DNA of 33,089 nucleotides, taken from assembly GCA_002365025.1 (NCBI GenBank), contig DEYX01000304.1, positions 1-33,089 on the forward strand. Reading direction: 5' to 3'. How positions within the stretch are numbered: the first letter of the stretch is position 1; every line of letters begins with the position of its first letter. Below, in pieces: positions 15,702 through 23,251 of this stretch. The position numbers and the translations under genes are program-made. This DNA is from Hungatella sp. UBA3147. Lineage in GTDB: Bacteria; Bacillota; Clostridia; Lachnospirales; Lachnospiraceae. The notes under the pieces are model-generated. The model was not told the origin of the DNA. It did not search any database and worked only from the letters and a program-made list of their open reading frames with translations.

Positions 15702-17482
15702 ACACATATCATTATGACTTTGTCGTAGTTGGAGGCGGTATGTCCGGCATCTGCGCGGCCATTGCTGCCGCCAGAAGAGGTGTGAAAACAGCCTTGATCC
15801 ACGACAGGCCTGTTTTAGGCGGCAATGCCAGCTCCGAAATCCGGATGCATATCTGTGGGGCAGACCATCACATGTCGGTTTCAAATGCCCGTGAAACCGG
15901 AATAATAGAAGAAATACTTCTGGAAAACAAGCGGAGAAATCCAGAGATGGTGTATCCGATTTTTGATTCCGTTCTATGGGAAAAGGTTCATTATCAGGAA
16001 AACCTGACTCTTTATTTAAATACTCATATGACGGAGGTCTTGTGCGATGGTGACAGGATCGAAGCGGTATGTGCCCTGCAGATGACAACGGAGAAAACGT
16101 TCCGCATTTTCGGTACTCTGTTTTTAGATGCCACGGGTGACGGCGTTCTGGGAGCTAAGGCGGGTGCGGAGTACCGGATCGGAAGGGAGAGCAGTTCCCA
16201 ATATGGAGAGTCCCTGGCTCCGGAGAAAGAAGACCCTTATACCATGGGAAATTCCCTTATGTTCAAGGCCCGGGACATGGGACATGAGGTACCCTTTATA
16301 AAACCTTTCTGGGCCAATACCTATACCGAGGAGCAGCTTAGGCTGCGGGATCACAGTGATGTCACTTCCGGGTACTGGTGGATCGAGCTGGGAGGCGGAG
16401 AACGGGATGTGATTTCCCATGGGGAAGAGCTTCGTGACGATCTGTTAAAGGCTGTATTTGGTGTATGGGATCATATTAAAAACGGCGGAGAACACGGTGC
16501 GGAGTGTATGGAACTGGAATGGGTGGGCTTTCTTCCTGGAAAAAGGGAAAGCCGCCGGCTCATAGGAGATTATGTGCTGACGGAAAAGGATTGTCTTCAG
16601 AGCACCCGGTTTGAGGATGCCGTAGCCTATGGGGGATGGCCTATGGATATCCATACGGTAGAAGGCTTTTTAAATGAGAACGATGATCCAACGGTCTGGA
16701 ACCAGGTAAACGGCATATACTCCATACCCTACCGGTGCCTGTATTCAAAGAACATCAGTAACCTGTTTTTAGGAGGCAGGGCAATCAGCTGTTCCCATGT
16801 GGCATTTTCCTCCACAAGGGTTATGGGAACTTGTGCGGTCGTTGGTCAGGCGGTAGGCACGGCCGCTTCCATGGCAGTAAAAAGGAATCTGGGGCCCAGG
16901 GAAATCCTTGATTGTGTGGGGGAACTGCAGCAGGAGCTTTTAAAGGATGGCTGTTATATCCCCTTTGCTGCCAACCAGGATCCTGATGATTTCGCCAGGC
17001 AGGCGGTGGTGACAGCATCTCACCACATTCCAGGATGCGAGCCGGAAAAGGCAGTAAACGGAGTGGCAAGAACGGTAAATGAAGAGTCAAATTGCTGGCG
17101 TGCCACTATAGAAGACCGACCTTCCCTTCTCCTATCCCTGCCAGGGAAGACGCCTGTCCGGGAAATACGTCTGGTGCTTGATTCTAATTTAAGCAGGGAG
17201 ATTACTCCTTCTATAAACCAGGGTGTACTATCCAGACAGAAGTCCGGGCCGCCGTCGGAGCTTTTAAAGGAATATGAAGTGGATATCCTTCTGGAAGGGG
17301 AAGTTGTGGAGCATATTGCGGCCCAGTCCCATGGACAGAGACTTCAGCAGCTCTTAATAGACGGTACGATAGGAGACGCCATCCGGATCAGCCCAATTTC
17401 TACATATGGAAGCAGGGAAGCAGGGGTCTTTGAAGTGAGGATTTATTCCCGTCTCCATGGAACATCGCCTGTCCCCTCATAA
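15698..17482 (+). CDS. FAD-dependent oxidoreductase (PF12831-like) with C-terminal beta-sandwich-like domain
   Basis: 594 residues. The FAD fold is VVVGGGMSGICAAIAAARRG (about 9-28), followed by GGNASSEIRMHICGA, DATGDGVLGAKAG and LFLGGRAISCSHVAFSSTRV. From about residue 425 to the end there is an extra domain beginning PEKAVNGVARTVNEESNCWR. Its NG, W and VREIRLVLDSNLSRE pattern resembles a discoidin (F5/8 type C-like) carbohydrate-binding fold. It starts with GTG overlapping the upstream stop. The extra domain in a cytosolic flavoenzyme suggests recognition of a glycan-type substrate (inference). It is the last gene of the sugar ABC operon. Confidence 0.83.
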   Translation: MNTYHYDFVVVGGGMSGICAAIAAARRGVKTALIHDRPVLGGNASSEIRMHICGADHHMSVSNARETGIIEEILLENKRRNPEMVYPIFDSVLWEKVHYQENLTLYLNTHMTEVLCDGDRIEAVCALQMTTEKTFRIFGTLFLDATGDGVLGAKAGAEYRIGRESSSQYGESLAPEKEDPYTMGNSLMFKARDMGHEVPFIKPFWANTYTEEQLRLRDHSDVTSGYWWIELGGGERDVISHGEELRDDLLKAVFGVWDHIKNGGEHGAECMELEWVGFLPGKRESRRLIGDYVLTEKDCLQSTRFEDAVAYGGWPMDIHTVEGFLNENDDPTVWNQVNGIYSIPYRCLYSKNISNLFLGGRAISCSHVAFSSTRVMGTCAVVGQAVGTAASMAVKRNLGPREILDCVGELQQELLKDGCYIPFAANQDPDDFARQAVVTASHHIPGCEPEKAVNGVARTVNEESNCWRATIEDRPSLLLSLPGKTPVREIRLVLDSNLSREITPSINQGVLSRQKSGPPSELLKEYEVDILLEGEVVEHIAAQSHGQRLQQLLIDGTIGDAIRISPISTYGSREAGVFEVRIYSRLHGTSPVPS

Positions 17483-17537
17483 GCTCCTGAATACTTCGGA
17501 CGTTAACCTCAATAAAAAATCTGTTTTAGAAAAGCGG

Positions 17538-17566
17538 TTGACTGTTTGTCAGCTTTGTGGTAAAAT
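17538..17566 (+). promoter_or_regulatory. Promoter of the structured leader and aminotransferase gene
   Basis: TTGACT (17538-17543) and TAAAAT (17561-17566) are separated by 17 bases, each matching consensus at five of six positions. The predicted start near 17573 is 11 bases before the first strand of the leader RNA structure. Confidence 0.7.
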
Positions 17567-17572
17567 CTCAAA

Positions 17573-17721
17573 AAATACATATGTTCACCTGTTTCTGCCA
17601 CCGGGCAGAAACTCAAAAGGCGTTCAAAACCTTGCCGTAGGTACGGCATACCATCAGGTATGTTATAAGGCGGGGTTTTGAACGCCTTTAATTTTTTAGG
17701 TGAAAAAGCAGGAGGAAATAT
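17573..17721 (+). ncRNA. Candidate structured leader RNA (three-way junction) upstream of aminotransferase gene
   Basis: Three helices nest. P1 pairs TTCACCT (17584-17590) with AGGTGAA (17698-17704). P2 is a perfect 9-bp hairpin GTTTCTGCC/GGCAGAAAC (17591-17612). P3 is a 21-bp stem (17616-17636 with 17669-17689, two G.T pairs) containing an inner CATACC/GGTATG hairpin (17647-17662). Linkers are 0, 3 and 8 bases, the last being the T-run. It lies between a good promoter and the ribosome site AGGAGG of the aminotransferase. I recognise no known riboswitch or T-box signature. It may be a novel cis-regulatory RNA, or only a terminator for the upstream operon. Confidence 0.5.
17616..17697 (+). terminator. 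Long-stem intrinsic terminator within the leader
   Basis: AAAGGCGTTCAAAACC pairs perfectly with GGTTTTGAACGCCTTT, with further pairing inside, and is followed by AATTTTTT. It would end transcripts from the flavoenzyme operon and could attenuate the transcript that begins near 17573. Confidence 0.7.
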
Positions 17722-18846
17722 ATGAAGATCAAACCGTTTCAAGTGGAAGAATGGATGAATGCTTATGAGGTTGGTGCAAAGTATAATATTGCAGAAACCT
17801 GTGTGGATTCAATATCCTTAAATGAGTTATTTACTTTAACAGGAGAGGATAAGGCTTTGTTTCTGGAAGAATTCTGCGCACGCAGATTGACCTATGGGGA
17901 TATTGAAGGCGCTTTGCCGTTCCGCCAGGGTGTTTCAAAGTTATACAAAACAATTCAGCCGGAACATGTAATTACCACTCACGGAGCGTCAGGTGCCAAT
18001 CATCATATTTTTTATTCCCTCATTAACCCGGGTGATCATATGATCAGCATTATGCCTACCTACCAGCAGCTTTACTCCATACCCGAGTCTTTGGGGGCGG
18101 ATGTTTCCATGCTTCATTTAAATAACAAAAATAATTTTCTGCCAGATATGAAAGAGTTAAGGCGTCTGGTAACTTCAGAGACAAAAATGATTTGTATTAA
18201 TAATCCTAACAACCCCACAGGCTCATTGATGACGTCAGGAATATTAATGGAAATCGTTGAAATTGCAAGAAGTGCAGATGCTTATATCCTGTGCGATGAG
18301 GTATACCGTCACCTTACCCAGGGAGAGCAGTGGTGTGAATCCATTGCCGATATTTATGAGAAGGGAATATCGGTCAGCAGTATGTCAAAGGTTTTTTCCC
18401 TTGCAGGCCTTCGTCAGGGCTGGATTGCTTCACGGGACGAGTACGTAATCAAATCATGTCTTTCCCATCGGGATTATAATCTCATTAGCTGCGGTATGTT
18501 TGATGAAGCAGTCGGCGCTCTTGCTCTTGCCCACAGTCACAAAATATTGGAAAGGAACCAAGGGATTGTGAGGGAGAATTTAAACATTCTGGATGAGTGG
18601 GTACAAAAAGAACCAGAGCTTTATTACATCAGGCCCCAGGCAGGAACAACAGCATTGGTTTTCTATCATTTTAATATTCCGTCTTATGACTTCTGCGAAA
18701 GGCTGTACCATGCAACCGGTGCGTTCGTAACGCCGGGGGATTGCTTTGAGCAGCCCTGTAGCATGAGAATCGGTTATGCCTGCAGCAAACAGGTTTTGAT
18801 TGAGGGTTTGGAAGCTATCAGCCGGTTTATTGCAACACTGGTATAA
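17722..18846 (+). CDS. PLP-dependent aminotransferase, class I/II fold
   Basis: 374 residues, fold type I. Visible landmarks are NNPNNPTGSLM, the cofactor aspartate region CDEVYRHL, and the Schiff-base lysine in SSMSKVFSLAGLRQGW (Lys223). The length is normal for the family. Substrate is not deducible, and it differs clearly from the MalY/PatB-type enzyme at 29603-30778. It forms a single-gene unit with its own promoter, a structured leader and a terminator, so its expression is probably controlled by a specific signal. A ribosome site AGGAGG precedes ATG 17722. Confidence 0.88.
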   Translation: MKIKPFQVEEWMNAYEVGAKYNIAETCVDSISLNELFTLTGEDKALFLEEFCARRLTYGDIEGALPFRQGVSKLYKTIQPEHVITTHGASGANHHIFYSLINPGDHMISIMPTYQQLYSIPESLGADVSMLHLNNKNNFLPDMKELRRLVTSETKMICINNPNNPTGSLMTSGILMEIVEIARSADAYILCDEVYRHLTQGEQWCESIADIYEKGISVSSMSKVFSLAGLRQGWIASRDEYVIKSCLSHRDYNLISCGMFDEAVGALALAHSHKILERNQGIVRENLNILDEWVQKEPELYYIRPQAGTTALVFYHFNIPSYDFCERLYHATGAFVTPGDCFEQPCSMRIGYACSKQVLIEGLEAISRFIATLV

Positions 18847-18858
18847 AGGTGGAAAGGA

Positions 18859-18917
18859 AATCCTGTTTGCCGGAGGATGTCTGAATACTCCCCTGACAAA
18901 CAGGATTCTTCTTTTCT
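18859..18917. terminator. Bidirectional terminator between convergent genes
   Basis: AATCCTGTTTG (18859-18869) pairs perfectly with CAAACAGGATT (18897-18907), with T-rich sequence after the stem on the + strand and a shorter pyrimidine-rich tract on the - strand. It separates the aminotransferase gene from the leftward trio. Confidence 0.8.
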
Positions 18918-18927
18918 CTAAATAGTA

Positions 18928-19941
18928 TTATAGCCCCATGTCCAGGGTTTTCGCAGACAAGGTACTTCCCTTACGCAGCTCCTGACGTGCAGTCTGTATC
19001 AGGGAATCCATCTTTTCAAGCTCTTCTAACAAGAGCTTTTCTTCCTCGCTGGTATCCAGGACTTTGCTGATACCACCGTTTTTAATGATGATCCGCTTGT
19101 CTGCCATAAGTGCCAGGAGAGGATCGTGAGTTGCCATTAACACGATCTTATCGGAAGAGATCAGCAGCTCAAGAGCCTTTTTACGGTCAATTCCGGCATT
19201 TTCGATTTCATCGATAAGAACAATGGGAGAAGAGCTTAAAATAGCAGTATCTGCGATCATCAGTGCTCTGGACTGGCCTCCGCTTAAGCTGGTGACAGGA
19301 GTGGTTAAATCAAATTTTTCTCCTGCCAGATGATTGGCGGCCAGGATGATCTGTTCAATCACAGTCCGGGGGTTCTCCACCAGACGGCTTACGGCATGCA
19401 TTCTTAAAAATTCTTCTACCGTAAGGTCCATAACAAAATTCATGTTTTGGGATAACTGTGCCACCAGCCGGTTGTTGGAGGAGAAACGCCATTTATTATC
19501 CGGCTTATTTCCATTAATCAAAATGCTGCGGCCTGTAGGCGTATCCCTTTGGGCAGCCCATTCGATATCTGCCAAAAGGCGGCTTTTGCCGGATCCCGTA
19601 GGCCCTACGATGGATATGATCTGAGAGGTTTCCACCGTTAGTTCTGTAAATCCTTCCGGATTACCGGATTTGTCATTTCCCGCAAGGATTGTCATGGAAA
19701 GAACCCGGTTGCTTTTTTCAAGACCCAGAAACGCACTCATCTGTTCTAAGTAAACAGGAAGATTAGAAAGGAGTTTTTCCTTGTCAATGGCCTGGTCCTC
19801 TAATTCCTCTTCTGTAAAATGCTCTAAATATTCCCGGAAGGTCTTATCCCCATGCCCTGCAATATCCAGCCTGTTTTGCTCAAAGTATGCGCTTACAAAG
19901 GGATATTCTTTAAGAAGCTGATCTAAGCTTAATTCTTTCAT
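18928..19941 (-). CDS. Stand-alone ABC-type ATPase with DUF1858-like N-terminus
   Basis: 337 residues. Residues 1-70 form a small helical domain (LSLDQLLKEYPFVSAYFEQN...) that resembles the DUF1858/ScdA_N type. A P-loop ABC ATPase follows: Walker A GPTGSGKS (113-120), signature LSGGQS near 218, Walker B IVLIDEIENAG and switch histidine in MATHDP. No permease is encoded with it, and the nearby FecCD permease has its own ATPase, so it may not drive transport. Soluble ABC ATPases can act as mechanochemical factors. Its ATG overlaps the GTPase stop by 4 bases (ATGA). The exact role is unknown. Confidence 0.82.
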   Translation of the reverse strand: MKELSLDQLLKEYPFVSAYFEQNRLDIAGHGDKTFREYLEHFTEEELEDQAIDKEKLLSNLPVYLEQMSAFLGLEKSNRVLSMTILAGNDKSGNPEGFTELTVETSQIISIVGPTGSGKSRLLADIEWAAQRDTPTGRSILINGNKPDNKWRFSSNNRLVAQLSQNMNFVMDLTVEEFLRMHAVSRLVENPRTVIEQIILAANHLAGEKFDLTTPVTSLSGGQSRALMIADTAILSSSPIVLIDEIENAGIDRKKALELLISSDKIVLMATHDPLLALMADKRIIIKNGGISKVLDTSEEEKLLLEELEKMDSLIQTARQELRKGSTLSAKTLDMGL

Positions 19942-20639
19942 GTCTTATCTGCCCCCAAATTGATTTTTTTAATGTTTCCCATCTGAAATGCTTCTCCGAT
20001 CCTTGTTTCTCCAAGACAATAGGAGCAGAGAGCAGATGGCATAGGGAAGCGAAGCTGCATGCCCTGGACGGATTCAATGTTCTGATTTTCATCATAGAGA
20101 AGGCTTCCAAGCTCGTAGGCTCCCTGCCCGGTTAAGCCGTTTACATGCATGGTGACGGCACGGGGATTTACGGAGCTCACACAGGAGGCGAAAACCTCAC
20201 GTTCTGCCTGGGACACGATATCCCCTTTTGTAATCACCACAAAATCAGCGGATTTTAACATGGGGCCGATCTTTTTCGGAGTATTGATGCCGGAAAGATT
20301 GTCAATGACACATACTCCCTTGATTTCCTTTAAATAGGGGGAACAGCGGTTGCAAAGACCTGCGGATTCTGTAATGAGTAAATCCAGCTTTTCCTCATTG
20401 CCCCAATTTACAACCTCCTCAATATTGGAAGCAAAGAAATGATCAGGGCATAAGGCACCGGAAAGTCCCTTTTTTACCGGTATACCGGCTTTTTCATAGG
20501 CAGCATCATCATCCGTATAAAGACAGTCAAATTTGACAACACCTACCTTTATATTTCTGCTCTGGTAAGAGGCGATGGTTTTTAATATCACAGATGTCTT
20601 CCCGGAGGATGGGGGGCCTGAAACAATAATCAGATTCAT
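19938..20639 (-). CDS. G3E-type (CobW/HypB/UreG-like) GTPase with two Cys pairs
   Basis: 233 residues. Walker A is GPPSSGKTS (8-16), a base-specificity-like TKGD lies at 137-140, and the middle carries LLITESAGLCNRC, placing it with the G3E/SIMIBI metallochaperone GTPases. Cys96/Cys99 and a C-terminal pair Cys205/Cys208 (LCSYCLGETRIG) are spaced CxxC and could bind a metal or Fe-S cluster. Family members insert nickel, cobalt or zinc, or act in cobalamin enzyme activation. It is coupled by 4-base overlaps to both neighbours. I infer a metal or metallocofactor delivery role; the client is unknown. Confidence 0.8.
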   Translation of the reverse strand: MNLIIVSGPPSSGKTSVILKTIASYQSRNIKVGVVKFDCLYTDDDAAYEKAGIPVKKGLSGALCPDHFFASNIEEVVNWGNEEKLDLLITESAGLCNRCSPYLKEIKGVCVIDNLSGINTPKKIGPMLKSADFVVITKGDIVSQAEREVFASCVSSVNPRAVTMHVNGLTGQGAYELGSLLYDENQNIESVQGMQLRFPMPSALCSYCLGETRIGEAFQMGNIKKINLGADKT

Positions 20640-21889
20640 AAAACCTCCTTTTCCGCTGCCTGATAAAACAGCTGTTCTGTAGTCTTGATAAGCTCTCCGA
20701 TATCATGGCTGTGAATATAATCCCAGCCAAGCCACATGAATTTCTGATCTGGTTTTAAGTGGTTGTCTACCAGCGGATTGGTAGAAGGAAATTTCCCGTT
20801 AGAGGAAAGGATTTCACCTATTTCTTTGGAATACAGGAAGTCCACAAATGGTTTGACCTTCTCCCTGTTTTTTATACTTGCCAAAAGGAAAATCGGGCTG
20901 ATGATTGCGCCATCCTTTGGCCATACAGGCCGGAGGGGACTTTTCTCATCTGCCATACTGGCAAAAAAGTAAGGGGAAATCGTAACGGCAGGAACCTTGT
21001 TTCCATCCTTTGATATATGGGATTTTACCATCTGGGCCGGATGCATGCTGCGCAAAAGAGCCTTTCCCATTTTTTTAATACCCTCATCCCCGTAATACCG
21101 GTGGATGTGCAGCAAAAATGCGTTGAACATGTCCAAATCCTTCATTGGCATGCTGACGCTGTTTTCAAATTCAGGCTTCATTAAATCCGCCCAGCTTTCA
21201 GGAAACGGACGGTCTCCTAAAACAGCAGTATTCACCATAATAACCGCAGGAACAATGCCGATGATAGCATATTGGTTTTTTGGATCCTTTAAAGAAATGG
21301 CGTCATTGTCAAAATCAGGATTTATTTGTTTCATATCAGAAATATCTTCAAAGGTATCGGAATCCCGGTAACGTCCCATAAGGTTTTTATCAAAAAACAA
21401 GTCAAAGCCAGCCGAAAGATAGAGATCGGATAAGGCATCAGCGTTGCCGTCTGCGGCGATGATCCGTTCCTTTACATCATCAAGTCCAAGGTTAGCAGAT
21501 TTTAAATTGTAGTCCACCTTATAGTCCATGGAATCCTTCTGGGAAGCCATCCAGGCTTCGAACTTTTCCAAAAGAGGAAGGCGAATGGGGCAGGGGAGTA
21601 CCCCTTCAATGCGGATATCACCGCCTTCTTCTTTTCTCGTAGGGGTAAGTCCGGAAGTGAGGTCCGGAAGATTTTGTTTAATGGTTTCTTCCAGTTTTTC
21701 TATGAAAAGCTCCTGATTTAGCTTTCTCATGGATAAGGCCATTTCCAGAGTGACCGTCTTACCAAGGGTGCTGCGCATGATTGGATTATTTAATTGCTCA
21801 AAACCATTTGCAACAAACAGTCCGATTGTTTCGGGGAATTTTTCGGTTATATCGTAAATGGTGTCAGTAATATTTATATAATGTGCCAT
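20636..21889 (-). CDS. Cytosolic ferric-binding-protein-like SBP with DUF1858-like N-terminus
   Basis: 417 residues. Residues 1-70 (ITDTIYDITEKFPETIGLFV, then ANGFEQL...) look like a DUF1858 domain. From about 95 to the end the protein resembles FbpA/AfuA-type periplasmic iron-binding proteins: FPESWADLMKPEF, DGAIISPIFLLASIK and VKPFVDFLYSKEIGEIL are characteristic. There is no signal peptide or lipobox, which is highly unusual for a binding-protein fold and implies an intracellular ligand. A ribosome site AAAGGAAG precedes ATG 21889. It is the first gene of the leftward trio and is divergent from the radical SAM/importer operon. An intracellular sensor, chaperone or scaffold for a metal cofactor is a possible role (inference). 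Confidence 0.8.
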   Translation of the reverse strand: MAHYINITDTIYDITEKFPETIGLFVANGFEQLNNPIMRSTLGKTVTLEMALSMRKLNQELFIEKLEETIKQNLPDLTSGLTPTRKEEGGDIRIEGVLPCPIRLPLLEKFEAWMASQKDSMDYKVDYNLKSANLGLDDVKERIIAADGNADALSDLYLSAGFDLFFDKNLMGRYRDSDTFEDISDMKQINPDFDNDAISLKDPKNQYAIIGIVPAVIMVNTAVLGDRPFPESWADLMKPEFENSVSMPMKDLDMFNAFLLHIHRYYGDEGIKKMGKALLRSMHPAQMVKSHISKDGNKVPAVTISPYFFASMADEKSPLRPVWPKDGAIISPIFLLASIKNREKVKPFVDFLYSKEIGEILSSNGKFPSTNPLVDNHLKPDQKFMWLGWDYIHSHDIGELIKTTEQLFYQAAEKEVL

Positions 21890-21930
21890 TTTTCTTCCTT
21901 TCTGTATGCGATAAAATTATGGGTTCTTCG

Positions 21931-21981
21931 ATATGTTTATCATAACATATGATTTCCCATTTTGTTGTTGTAATTACAACA
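21931..21981. promoter_or_regulatory. Two dyad operators upstream of the leftward trio
   Basis: ATATGTT (21931-21937) and AACATAT (21944-21950) form one dyad, and TGTTGTAATTACAACA (21966-21981) is a perfect 16-bp palindrome. Both lie between the predicted leftward start (near 22014) and the SBP-like gene, which fits repressor sites. The sequence does not look like a standard Fur or PerR box to me. Confidence 0.5.
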
Positions 21982-22020
21982 CATAAGGAACCGTTATTGA
22001 TACTATTTATTAAAAACTAT

Positions 22021-22029
22021 ATTATAACA
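22021..22029 (-). promoter_or_regulatory. Extended -10 promoter of the leftward trio
   Basis: On the minus strand this reads TGTTATAAT, a perfect TATAAT with an upstream TGn extension. No good -35 is seen at the normal distance, which is tolerated in extended -10 promoters. Confidence 0.5.
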
Positions 22030-22120
22030 CCTGTATCCCATGAATGGTTAAAAGAATTTATCTATATTTCCGTTGGTTTTGAATTTGGAGATTATAATGG
22101 ATTTGACATTTGAAAAGTAC

Positions 22121-22141
22121 TGAAAACAACGTTTGTTTTCA
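22121..22141. promoter_or_regulatory. Inverted-repeat operator upstream of the radical SAM operon
   Basis: Perfect 9-bp arms TGAAAACAA and TTGTTTTCA surround CGT. It lies 96 bases before the radical SAM start and just downstream of a TTGACA hexamer. It is a candidate binding site for a dimeric regulator that is not encoded in the window. Confidence 0.5.
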
Positions 22142-22237
22142 ATATATCGGTGAAAATTAAAAAATTATGGAATGAAAAGGAGCTGATGGAATTATGATGA
22201 ATTGAATGGTTTAAAGAATCGTACAAGGAGAAAGCAT

Positions 22238-23251
22238 ATGATCGTTTCATGGATGACAACAAACCTGTGTAATCTTAAGTGCAAGCATTGTTACCAGGAT
22301 GCCGGCAGTAAAAAGGCAGATGAATTAACAACGGAAGAAGCCAAAAGCCTGATCGATGAAATCGCCAGAGCTGGTTTTCGCATTATGATATTCAGCGGAG
22401 GGGAACCGTTAATGCGCCCGGATATCTATACCCTGGTATCCTATGCAGCCGGTGCGGGCCTTCGGCCTGTTTTTGGCACCAACGGTATGCTGATTACGGA
22501 GGAAGCGGCTAAAAATTTAAAGAAATGCAAAGCTGCAGTCATGGGAATCAGCCTTGACAGCCTGGATGAACAAAAACATAACAGTTTCAGGGGAGATGAA
22601 AATGCATACCGGCTGACTTTAGAGGGAATCGAAAATTGTAAAAAAGCCGGCCTGCCCTTTCAGATACATACTACGGTCATGGACTGGAATCAGGAAGAAG
22701 TGGAGGCTATTATTGACTTCAGCGTGAGATCAGGAGCTGTAGCCAATTACCTGTTTTTTCTGATACCGGTTGGCAGAGGGAGATATTTAGAAGAAACCTC
22801 GCTGAAAGTCATGGAGTATGAAAGGCTTCTGCAGACTATCATGAAGAAGCAGAAGGAAGTTCCCATTGATATTAAACCCACCTGTGCCCCTCAATTTACA
22901 AGAGTGGCAAAGGAGATTAAAGTTGATACCCGTTTTACCAGAGGCTGCCTGGCCGGACTTTCCTACTGCGTGGTAAGCCCTGTTGGAAAGGTCCGCCCCT
23001 GTGCCTATATGGTTGAGGAAGCAGGAGATATCCGCAAAGAACCGTTTGATGAAATATGGAAAAACAGCAGCCTGTTTAAAACCCTGCGCACCCGGAATTA
23101 CAAGGGGACATGCCGTGACTGCATTTACGAAGAAGAGTGCGGAGGCTGCCGTGCGCGGGCAGGATATTATCATGACGGCGATTATATGGCAGAAGACAGC
23201 TATTGCGCTTACGGAAAACAATTATGCAAAGAAGGTGCCTTAATAAATTGA
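22238..23251 (+). CDS. Radical SAM / SPASM protein (NirJ/AhbC-like)
   Basis: About 337 residues. The radical SAM cluster motif is CNLKCKHC (Cys11, Cys15, Cys18), followed by the SAM-binding motif FSGGEPLMRP. The C-terminal cysteine-rich SPASM region includes SPVGKVRPCAYM, FDEIWKNS, GTCRDCIYEEECGGCRARAG and a final Cys. The GGCRARA block and overall pattern resemble the clade containing NirJ and AhbC/AhbD (tetrapyrrole side-chain modification) and peptide-modifying enzymes. AAGGAG seven bases before ATG 22238 decides the start over TTG 22202. No precursor peptide ORF was recognised beside it. It overlaps the binding-lipoprotein gene by 4 bases (TTGA), so modification and uptake functions are coupled. 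Confidence 0.87.
   Translation: MIVSWMTTNLCNLKCKHCYQDAGSKKADELTTEEAKSLIDEIARAGFRIMIFSGGEPLMRPDIYTLVSYAAGAGLRPVFGTNGMLITEEAAKNLKKCKAAVMGISLDSLDEQKHNSFRGDENAYRLTLEGIENCKKAGLPFQIHTTVMDWNQEEVEAIIDFSVRSGAVANYLFFLIPVGRGRYLEETSLKVMEYERLLQTIMKKQKEVPIDIKPTCAPQFTRVAKEIKVDTRFTRGCLAGLSYCVVSPVGKVRPCAYMVEEAGDIRKEPFDEIWKNSSLFKTLRTRNYKGTCRDCIYEEECGGCRARAGYYHDGDYMAEDSYCAYGKQLCKEGALIN

Larger units (their letters stand above)
21890..22237. other. Divergent intergenic control region
   Basis: This 348-base AT-rich stretch separates two divergent operons and holds no gene. It contains a leftward extended -10 box, a dyad (21931-21950) and a 16-bp palindrome in the leftward leader, and a 21-bp inverted repeat on the rightward side. 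A TATAAT (22093-22098) without a clear -35 and a perfect TTGACA (22103-22108) without a clear -10 lie on the rightward side, so the rightward promoter is not assigned. Confidence 0.7.

Noticed and set aside
17573..17721. Known riboswitch or T-box in the aminotransferase leader
   Set aside because: I could not find T-box, SAM, TPP, purine or folate signatures, so the element is reported only as an unclassified candidate.
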